This document shows, one piece after another, positions 1-4,673 of a stretch of 5,509 nucleotides of DNA. Position 1 is the stretch's first letter; every line of letters begins with the position of its first letter. Both the position numbers and the translations under genes were made by a program. Below the pieces are notes generated by a model, which saw nothing but the letters and a program-made list of their open reading frames with translations, was not told where the DNA came from and searched no databases. This DNA comes from an uncultured Saprospiraceae bacterium (GTDB lineage: Bacteria > Bacteroidota > Bacteroidia > Chitinophagales > Saprospiraceae): assembly GCA_937127195.1 (NCBI GenBank), contig CAKZLT010000188.1, forward strand, positions 1 to 5,509, read 5' to 3'.

Positions 1-492
1 TCCACGCATCAAAGGAATCGCACAGAACGAACAAGTTCTACTACAACCTTCCGAAATTTTCATATAAGCATAATGAGAAGGCGTAGAAATCAAACGCTCT
101 CCAATCAATTCATGCTTATAATCAGCATTTAATTTAGCCAATAATTGAGGCATTTCTAATGTGCCAAAATAAGCATCTACTTCAGGCATTTCCTTTTGTA
201 AATCCTCTTTGTATCGCTCCGAAAGACAACCTGTTACATAGAGTTTATCAATAGAACCTTCGTTTTTCTCACCAATATAATGCAAAATCGTATCTACGGA
301 TTCTTCTTTTGCTCTATCAATGAAACCACAAGTATTCACTATAATAACATTAGCAGCTTCTGCACTATTATGAACGACTTCATAATCATTTCCACGTAGT
401 TGAGTGACCAAATTCTCTGAATCTACTAGATTTTTAGAGCATCCTAAGGTAACCACCCCAACTTTATCCTGTCTAAGCGTTTTCGTTTTCAA
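1..492 (-). CDS. rimO: Ribosomal protein S12 methylthiotransferase RimO, N-terminal part (cut at window edge)
   Basis: Cytoplasmic radical-SAM iron-sulfur enzyme that methylthiolates an aspartate of ribosomal protein S12. The 164 visible residues cover the N-terminal UPF0004 domain, with its three cluster cysteines at C18 (LGCSKN), C55 (NTCGFID) and C89 (TGCLSER). They also cover the start of the radical-SAM domain with CxxxCxxC at C150, C154 and C157, in the context EGCSRTCSFCAIPLMRG. That context is characteristic of RimO rather than of the tRNA enzyme MiaB. The rest, including the C-terminal TRAM domain, lies beyond base 1. The start is a TTG at 490-492, giving MKTKTLRQDKVGVVTLGCSKN, where family members usually begin at the same point. 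No ATG lies in frame between it and the promoter element at 513-520, whose transcript should begin only about 10-15 bases upstream. No Shine-Dalgarno sequence is visible. Identity is near certain; the start is well supported. Confidence 0.96.
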   Translation of the reverse strand, partial: MKTKTLRQDKVGVVTLGCSKNLVDSENLVTQLRGNDYEVVHNSAEAANVIIVNTCGFIDRAKEESVDTILHYIGEKNEGSIDKLYVTGCLSERYKEDLQKEMPEVDAYFGTLEMPQLLAKLNADYKHELIGERLISTPSHYAYMKISEGCSRTCSFCAIPLMRG

Positions 493-512
493 TATATCTT
501 GATTTTGAACTG

Positions 513-520
513 CAAATATA
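513..520 (-). promoter_or_regulatory. Candidate -7 promoter element of rimO
   Basis: Read on the minus strand this is TATATTTG, an exact match to the Bacteroidota -7 consensus TAnnTTTG. It ends 20 bases before the TTG start, so the predicted transcript has a very short leader of roughly 10-15 bases. No TTG or TTTG is present at the usual -33 distance (17-23 bases further upstream). That region is occupied by the first unit of the repeat array. This is a pattern match only, not a mapped start site. Confidence 0.6.
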
Positions 521-524
521 ATTT

Positions 525-684
525 TTTTGAACCATAAAGGGGGAAAGAATACAAAGAGCTTTTTTAAAATGTTTTGAACCACAAAGGGACAAAGAATACA
601 AAGGGCTTTTTTTAATGTTTTGAACCACAAAGAAGTTATTAGAAAACTCCTTTTATTCTCTTTGTCCCTTTGTGGTTCAAAACA
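525..684. repeat. ACAAAG-type repeat array: two direct units, a partial third, and an inverted copy
   Basis: Unit 1 (525-571) and unit 2 (572-617) are adjacent direct repeats of 47 and 46 bp. They begin TTTTGAACCACAAAG (unit 1 has T for C at 535) and differ at only a few internal positions plus the T/A-rich tail. Unit 3 starts at 618 with the same 15 bases and then diverges at 633. An inverted copy ends the array: 659-683 is the exact reverse complement of 571-595 (25 bp). It also pairs with unit 3 as a 17-bp perfect stem (616-632 with 668-684, loop of 35). Unit 2 carries ACAAAG three times at 8- and 9-bp steps (581, 590, 598). Read as CTTTGT on the opposite strand, one frame gives the peptide LCILCPFVVQN. 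The array fills most of the gap between the hydrolase stop and the rimO promoter. It may be a dispersed intergenic repeat family; whether it is mobile or structural cannot be decided from one copy. Confidence 0.85.
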
Positions 685-731
685 AACAACAAAAGCAAAA
701 ATATTAAAAGTTGTTGTTGGCATAAACAAGG

Positions 732-1796
732 TTATTCCAAACCTTTATACCATTCATTATTACTTGGTTCTTCTCCCATTTGGATTAATTCTCCGAGTTG
801 CGGTACAAAAAACGGGAAATCTTTTTTGTTGGCTTCTGCCACAAAACGCTCAATCGGTTCTTTCCAAACGTGTAATGCCAACGGAAAACCACCCCAATGA
901 AATGGAATTCCTACTTTTGCACCAACATCAAAACCCGCTTGAATAGCTTCTTCTGGATACATGTGAATTAAATGCCACAATTCATTATACTGACCACATT
1001 CCAAAAATGCCCAATCAAAAGCCCCTAATTTTTGTCCGATTTCTTTAAAATGCGCACCGTATCCACCGTCGCCACTCCAAAGAACACTATGGCTTTCTGT
1101 TTTGAATGCCCAACCACACCAAAAAGACTTGGCTCTGTCAGTTATTCCTCGCCCAGCAAAATGCCTTGAAGGCGTACAAGTAATTGTAATTCCTTCAAAT
1201 TCCAGCACATCCCACCAATCCAATTCTGTAATTTGATTGGCTGGAATACCCCATTTTTCGAGGTGTCGCCCCGTTCCTAGTGATGTGAAGTAAGTATTAA
1301 CTTTTGATTTTATTTTTAAAATACTATCATAATCCAAATGGTCATAATGGTCGTGAGTCATTAAAATAGCATCAATTTTGGGCAACTTATCAATAATGTC
1401 CAATGTGTTTTCGCTAAATCGTTTTATGGGAAAAGGTGCTATTGGAGCAGCATTCTCACCAAACATTGGGTCAATTAATAGATTCTTACCATTAATTTGA
1501 AGTAAAAGAACCGCGTGACCAAACCATATAAACTTTGGTTTTTTGTCTGTGGTTTCAAAAACATTTTTATCAAAATCCAATATTGGAATAGGTTTTTTAG
1601 GACTTCTCAAATCTCTACCCGTGAATTGCTTTTTGATAAACCCAGGCATTTCACCTAACGAGAAATCCATGTCAGTTTCTTCTAAGTTTTCAAACTTTTT
1701 GCCATCCCAATGTTTGGATTGAGCATATTTTTTTTGAAGTTCTGGTGTTACTTTTGCACCAAATTGTTGTTTATATTTTTTTATAGATTGAATCAT
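732..1796 (-). CDS. Metallo-beta-lactamase-fold hydrolase, NAPE-PLD-like
   Basis: A complete 354-residue metal-dependent hydrolase of the metallo-beta-lactamase fold. All the zinc ligands of the NAPE-PLD branch are present in order: HxHxDH at H148, H150, D152 and H153 (THDHYDHLD), H212 (PSRHFAGRG), D243 (SGDGGYGAHFKEIG) and H300 (PFHWGG). The N-terminal HWDGKKFENL segment (29-38) and the MYPEEAIQA segment (279-287) also resemble N-acyl-phosphatidylethanolamine phospholipase D. The true substrate in this bacterium is unknown; phospholipids, N-acyl lipids or other phosphodiesters are possible. There is no signal peptide or membrane segment, so it is probably cytoplasmic or peripheral. The ATG at 1794-1796 follows an A-rich leader (AAAAAAGAAAAA) without a Shine-Dalgarno. 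It lies upstream of rimO on the same strand but is separated by 239 bp with repeats and a promoter, so the two are probably not one operon. No TAnnTTTG element was found for it. Family call is strong, function is open. Confidence 0.9.
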   Translation of the reverse strand: MIQSIKKYKQQFGAKVTPELQKKYAQSKHWDGKKFENLEETDMDFSLGEMPGFIKKQFTGRDLRSPKKPIPILDFDKNVFETTDKKPKFIWFGHAVLLLQINGKNLLIDPMFGENAAPIAPFPIKRFSENTLDIIDKLPKIDAILMTHDHYDHLDYDSILKIKSKVNTYFTSLGTGRHLEKWGIPANQITELDWWDVLEFEGITITCTPSRHFAGRGITDRAKSFWCGWAFKTESHSVLWSGDGGYGAHFKEIGQKLGAFDWAFLECGQYNELWHLIHMYPEEAIQAGFDVGAKVGIPFHWGGFPLALHVWKEPIERFVAEANKKDFPFFVPQLGELIQMGEEPSNNEWYKGLE

Positions 1797-1953
1797 TTTT
1801 TCTTTTTTAGTGGAGTGTTTTTTATCTCCATTTAAGGGAACGTATATTATAATGTTAGGTTCATGATTGATGATGTTAATGACAGCTATTTTTAAAATTT
1901 AGTAAAATCAACCGATTAATTCTTTTTTATAAAAAAATAATGACTGTTTTTTT

Positions 1954-1961
1954 TAACTTTG
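1954..1961 (+). promoter_or_regulatory. Candidate -7 promoter element for the THX (and perhaps glmM) unit
   Basis: TAACTTTG matches the Bacteroidota -7 consensus TAnnTTTG exactly and is followed by CG. It predicts a start of transcription near 1966 and a leader of about 40 bases before the THX ATG. No convincing TTG is seen 17-23 bases upstream, only a T-rich run. The same element plus CG recurs, with one base changed, in front of the MBOAT gene. Pattern match only. Confidence 0.65.
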
Positions 1962-2006
1962 CGCTTCATATTTAAAATATTTTTTAATCTAATAATTCTT
2001 ATTACA

Positions 2007-2135
2007 ATGGGTAGAGGAGATAAAAGAAGCAAAAGAGGTAAAATTAGTAGTGGTTCTTATGGTAATGCTAGACCAAAAAACAAGAAAACTGCTTATGCTA
2101 AGCCAGCAGAAGAAGCTGCAAAAAGCGAAGAATAA
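2007..2135 (+). CDS. 30S ribosomal protein THX (42 residues)
   Basis: A small, very basic ribosomal protein of the bTHX family, first known from the Thermus 30S subunit, where the peptide sits in the head and stabilises folded 16S rRNA. The product starts MGRGDKRSKRGKISSGSYG. This is the family signature (MGKGDKKTKRGKI.NGSYG), followed by ARPKNKK. About the first 27 residues form the conserved core. The last 15 (TAYAKPAEEAAKSEE) are an alanine- and glutamate-rich tail typical of Bacteroidota versions rather than of the short Thermus form. The ATG follows an A/T-rich leader without a Shine-Dalgarno, and a TAnnTTTG element lies 45 bases upstream. The TTG start of the mutase gene follows 42 bases after the stop on the same strand, with no convincing terminator between, so the two may share a transcript. 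Short enough to be dropped by gene finders with a length cut-off. Confidence 0.93.
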   Translation: MGRGDKRSKRGKISSGSYGNARPKNKKTAYAKPAEEAAKSEE

Positions 2136-2177
2136 AATTAGTCTAGGACTCATTTTTTTTCATAAAAATCAATAACC

Positions 2178-3563
2178 TTGGCTTTAATTAAATCAATCTC
2201 TGGTATCAGAGGAACTATTGGCGGTAATGTTGGAGACAATTTGACTGCTCAAGATATAGTAGAATGTGCCGCAGCTTTTGGGCATTGGGTAAAGCAAAAG
2301 ACGGGCAACCCGAAAATTGTCATCGGTCGTGATGGTCGTATTTCGGGTGAAATCGTGAATCAATTAGTTGTTAATGCTATCCGAATGGTTGGCGTTGATG
2401 TTGTTGATTTGGGGCTTTCAACTACACCTACTGTCGAAATCGCAGTACCTGAAGAACAAGCAGGCGCGGGTATTATTATTACAGCAAGTCATAATCCTAA
2501 ACAATGGAATGCACTCAAATTCTTGAATGACAAAGGAGAATTTATCTCAGGTCAAGATGGAAGTGATGTGTTGCAATTGATTGAGGATAAGGCAATTGAC
2601 TATGTTGGTGTAGATTCATTGGGTAGCTATGAATATAAAGATGGTTATATTCAGAAGCACATTGAATCTGTATTCGGATTGGAATTGGTAAACACAGAAG
2701 TAATCAAAGCACGTCAATTCAAAGTTGTTGTGGATTGTATTAATTCTACTGGTTCGTTATCTGTTATTCCAATGTTGGAGCAGTTGGGCTGTGAAGTCAT
2801 CGGCTTGAACGATACACCTAATGGCGAATTTGCACATAATCCTGAGCCTTTGGCTGACCATTTGATAGAATTATCAAAAACGGTTGAGTCAACGCGCGCA
2901 GATTTGGGTATTGCAATTGATCCTGATGTTGACCGTTTGGCATTTGTTTGTGAAGACGGTGAGATGTTTGGTGAGGAATATACCCTTGTGGCTATTGCTG
3001 ATTACATTTTGCAGCACAAAAAAGGAAATACGGTATCTAACCTTTCTTCTACTCGTGCTTTGCGCGACGTAACAGAAAAACACGGTGGCGTATATCATGC
3101 GGCGGCAGTTGGCGAAGTGAACGTAGTGACGCAAATGAAAGCTGTTAATGCTGTTATTGGCGGTGAGGGGAATGGTGGAGTTATCTATCCTGATTCTCAT
3201 TATGGTCGCGATGCTTTGGCTGGTATCGGTTTGTTTTTGACGCATTTAGCAAATTTTGGTAAGCCCGTTTCTTTCTTAAGAAGTACTTATCCAAATTATG
3301 TTATTTCTAAAAATAAAATACAATTGACTCCAGATATAGATGTTGACCATTTATTGGTTAAGCTAGAGGAGAAGTATAAAAACCAACCGCATACAACGAT
3401 TGATGGCTTAAAAGTAGAATTTGACAAGGATTGGATTCATCTTAGAAAGTCAAATACAGAACCAATTATTAGAATCTATGCTGAAAGTACTTCGGCTGTC
3501 ATGGCTAATAATTTGGCGAATAAGATTAAGAGTGATGTAAAAGACATTTTGCAAGGTAGCTAA
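2178..3563 (+). CDS. glmM: Phosphohexomutase, probable phosphoglucosamine mutase
   Basis: A complete 461-residue cytoplasmic enzyme of the alpha-D-phosphohexomutase family. It probably converts glucosamine-6-phosphate to glucosamine-1-phosphate on the route to UDP-GlcNAc, peptidoglycan and lipopolysaccharide. All four active-site elements are visible: the phosphoserine loop TASHNP (102-107, S104), the Mg2+ loop DPDVDR (248-253), the sugar loop GGEGNGG (328-334) and the C-terminal phosphate-binding loop RKSNTEPIIR (423-432). The sugar loop is not the GEQSGH/AENSGH form of classical GlmM, and the last loop has SNTEP in place of SGTEP. The exact sugar is therefore less certain, and a phosphomannomutase or phosphoglucomutase role is possible. 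The start must be TTG at 2178: an in-frame TAA lies at 2163-2165, and the next in-frame ATG is codon 70, inside domain 1. No Shine-Dalgarno or own TAnnTTTG promoter is seen in the 42-bp gap after THX. A strong terminator follows 46 bases after the stop. Confidence 0.92.
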   Translation: MALIKSISGIRGTIGGNVGDNLTAQDIVECAAAFGHWVKQKTGNPKIVIGRDGRISGEIVNQLVVNAIRMVGVDVVDLGLSTTPTVEIAVPEEQAGAGIIITASHNPKQWNALKFLNDKGEFISGQDGSDVLQLIEDKAIDYVGVDSLGSYEYKDGYIQKHIESVFGLELVNTEVIKARQFKVVVDCINSTGSLSVIPMLEQLGCEVIGLNDTPNGEFAHNPEPLADHLIELSKTVESTRADLGIAIDPDVDRLAFVCEDGEMFGEEYTLVAIADYILQHKKGNTVSNLSSTRALRDVTEKHGGVYHAAAVGEVNVVTQMKAVNAVIGGEGNGGVIYPDSHYGRDALAGIGLFLTHLANFGKPVSFLRSTYPNYVISKNKIQLTPDIDVDHLLVKLEEKYKNQPHTTIDGLKVEFDKDWIHLRKSNTEPIIRIYAESTSAVMANNLANKIKSDVKDILQGS

Positions 3564-3609
3564 TGAATTTACATTAAAAATATAAGTTGTTATTGTTATA
3601 ATGACTATT

Positions 3610-3653
3610 AAAAAATCGGTATTGAAGTAATATTCAATATCGATTTTTTTTTT
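3610..3653 (+). terminator. Intrinsic terminator after glmM (probably bidirectional)
   Basis: A 17-bp stem pairs 3610-3626 with 3633-3649 (one G-U pair, 3619/3640) around the 6-base loop GTAATA. The right arm runs into ten consecutive T residues (3644-3653). The left arm begins with six A residues, so the reverse transcript also ends in a U run. It lies 46 bases past the glmM stop, between converging genes, which fits termination from both sides. Confidence 0.88.
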
Positions 3654-3662
3654 GGACTTTAC

Positions 3663-3702
3663 TAAAAAACCTCTTCAACAAAAGCGTCAAAGAGGTTTTT
3701 TA
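3663..3702 (-). terminator. Intrinsic terminator after the small exported-protein gene (probably bidirectional)
   Basis: A perfect 13-bp stem pairs 3663-3675 (TAAAAAACCTCTT) with 3690-3702 (AAGAGGTTTTTTA) around a 14-base loop. Both strands give a GC core followed by six or more T residues. On the minus strand it begins 21 bases after the stop of the gene ending at 3724, so it is assigned there. On the plus strand it is a backup for the glmM terminator just upstream. Confidence 0.85.
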
Positions 3703-3723
3703 TTTTTTTATTAAAAAGTAAAT

Positions 3724-4203
3724 TTATTTTTCAATAAAATTAGCAAAAGTAATTTCGCCTGTTGCATCAACCGAAACGGCATAGCCTTTACTAGAAGGGA
3801 TAATTCTAGTCTCGCCATTTGGAGAAGCAAAAATATCACTATGATGTAAATCGACATCAAAAATAACAGGTAAAGATAATCGATTGCTTATTTTCATAAA
3901 ACGGTTAGTTGAGTTAACCAACTTAGCTAATGAACAATCTGCACAGTACAAATAGCTCACCATAATCGTTTTTTCTCCATTACATTCACTAAAACTAACA
4001 TAAAATTTATCGTTGCTAAGTGTTAGTTTAGGATATTCTGCTTTGAATTTTTCTAACCCTTCCTGTAATTCATCCATGACTTTATCTCCAAAAGAGTTGT
4101 AAATGACAGGTTCTAAAGATTTGACTTTATAAGTAGTAGCATTGATGCTAATTAAGGTAACTAAACCTACCAAAAGTGCTAATGTAGTAGCTGTTTTATT
4201 CAT
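3724..4203 (-). CDS. Small exported protein of unknown function (159 residues)
   Basis: I do not recognise this family. The N-terminus is a signal-peptide-like stretch: MNKTA, then a hydrophobic core (about 7-20, LALLVGLVTLISI) and a small-residue region near N21-A22-T23 where cleavage could fall. There is no lipobox cysteine, so it is probably a soluble periplasmic or secreted protein. The mature part of about 136 residues has an amphipathic, charged segment near 40-57 (DKVMDELQEGLEKFKAEY). It has three cysteines, C74 plus a CxxC pair at C87 and C90 (YCADCS), that could form a disulfide or bind a metal, and a C-terminal part (112-159) rich in beta-type residues with GETR and DATGEIT turns. 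The ATG is preceded by CAAGG 7 bases upstream, a weak ribosome-site-like feature, and by a TAnnTTTG promoter element at 4235-4242. Signal peptide, promoter and terminator together make it a convincing stand-alone gene. Confidence 0.82.
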   Translation of the reverse strand: MNKTATTLALLVGLVTLISINATTYKVKSLEPVIYNSFGDKVMDELQEGLEKFKAEYPKLTLSNDKFYVSFSECNGEKTIMVSYLYCADCSLAKLVNSTNRFMKISNRLSLPVIFDVDLHHSDIFASPNGETRIIPSSKGYAVSVDATGEITFANFIEK

Positions 4204-4234
4204 AATATACCTTGTTTTAAATTTTTGGTTTGTT

Positions 4235-4263
4235 CAAAAATAGTTATATATTTTTTACTGTAA
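4235..4263 (-). promoter_or_regulatory. Candidate promoter of the small exported-protein gene
   Basis: On the minus strand TATTTTTG (4235-4242) matches TAnnTTTG exactly. A partial -33 match, TTA instead of TTG, lies at 4261-4263 with an 18-base spacer, within the usual 17-23 range. It predicts a leader of about 25 bases before the ATG at 4203. Pattern match only. Confidence 0.6.
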
Positions 4264-4490
4264 CCTGTGTTTTTCAAATTTTGCGATTTTTGATAAAAAC
4301 AAAATGTTAGTTTATATTTTAACTTGTTGACATATATAAAAATATAATAATTTGTTGTTACACAAAAATAACTTAATAATTATTTTTTATTATCGAATAA
4401 CGAACTTTTATTTAATTTTATTACTAAAAGTTTAGTTGAAGGAAAACCTTAATGTTTTTTAACATTTCTTTAAAGTTCTACAAATTTTTA

Positions 4491-4524
4491 TTTGATTATG
4501 ATAATAAAAGGCTAAATATTTTTG
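4491..4524 (+). promoter_or_regulatory. Candidate distal promoter upstream of the MBOAT gene
   Basis: TTTG at 4491-4494 and TATTTTTG at 4517-4524, with 22 bases between, match the Bacteroidota -33/-7 arrangement (TTG, 17-23 bases, TAnnTTTG). A transcript from it would carry a leader of about 140 bases before the MBOAT start, or could be a separate short RNA. In such AT-rich DNA a chance match is quite possible. Confidence 0.4.
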
Positions 4525-4634
4525 AAATTCCCTTTTTTTCTAGCTTTTAAATATATTCTCTAATATGTAATGTCAGTTATTAGGTCAAACGGTTCACTTC
4601 TATTAATTATCTTTTACATCTATGATTTTATTAC

Positions 4635-4642
4635 TAAGTTTG
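4635..4642 (+). promoter_or_regulatory. Candidate proximal -7 promoter element of the MBOAT gene
   Basis: TAAGTTTG is an exact TAnnTTTG match followed by CG, nearly the same as the element before THX (TAACTTTGCG). It lies 31 bases before the ATG and predicts a leader of about 25 bases. At the -33 distance only TTTTA (4612-4616) is present rather than TTTG. This is the better of the two promoter candidates for the gene. Confidence 0.6.
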
Positions 4643-4673
4643 CGACCAAATCTAGTGATAAACCAATAAATCA

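Larger units (their letters stand above)
4204..4673. other. 470-bp AT-rich intergenic spacer between divergent genes
   Basis: No protein-coding gene is recognisable here on either strand. Its ends hold the promoter of the small exported-protein gene and two possible promoters for the MBOAT gene. The middle (about 4265-4490) is extremely AT-rich with poly-T and poly-A runs. It holds small inverted repeats, the clearest being AATGTT/AACATT at 4451-4456 and 4461-4466 around TTTT, directly after a 4-bp AAGG/CCTT hairpin at 4439-4450. These are too weak to call terminators or an RNA gene. Confidence 0.6.

Noticed and set aside
525..684. Repeat array as a CRISPR
   Set aside because: The units are directly adjacent with no unique spacers, and one copy is inverted; this does not fit a CRISPR array.
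620..946. Plus-strand open frames of 108 and 76 codons (620-946 and 670-900)
   Set aside because: They begin in the repeat array and run antisense to the C-terminal part of the metallo-hydrolase gene; the predicted peptides show no domain character.
1797..1953. Promoter for the metallo-hydrolase gene on the minus strand
   Set aside because: No TAnnTTTG match was found on the minus strand here; a TATAAT-like string near 1846-1851 is not a reliable signal in this phylum.
2140..2160. Terminator between THX and the mutase gene (AGTC/GACT followed by a T run)
   Set aside because: The stem is only 4 bp with a 3-base loop, too weak to be called a terminator despite the T run.
2884..3245. A plus-strand (2884-3072) and a minus-strand (2889-3245) open frame inside the mutase gene
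   Set aside because: Both overlap the conserved Mg2+ loop and sugar-loop coding region of the mutase in other frames and look like shadows of it.
4327..4348. TTGACA (4327-4332) and TATAAT (4343-4348), resembling an E. coli-type sigma70 promoter
   Set aside because: The spacer is only 10 bp instead of about 17, and Bacteroidota use a different consensus; expected by chance in such AT-rich DNA.
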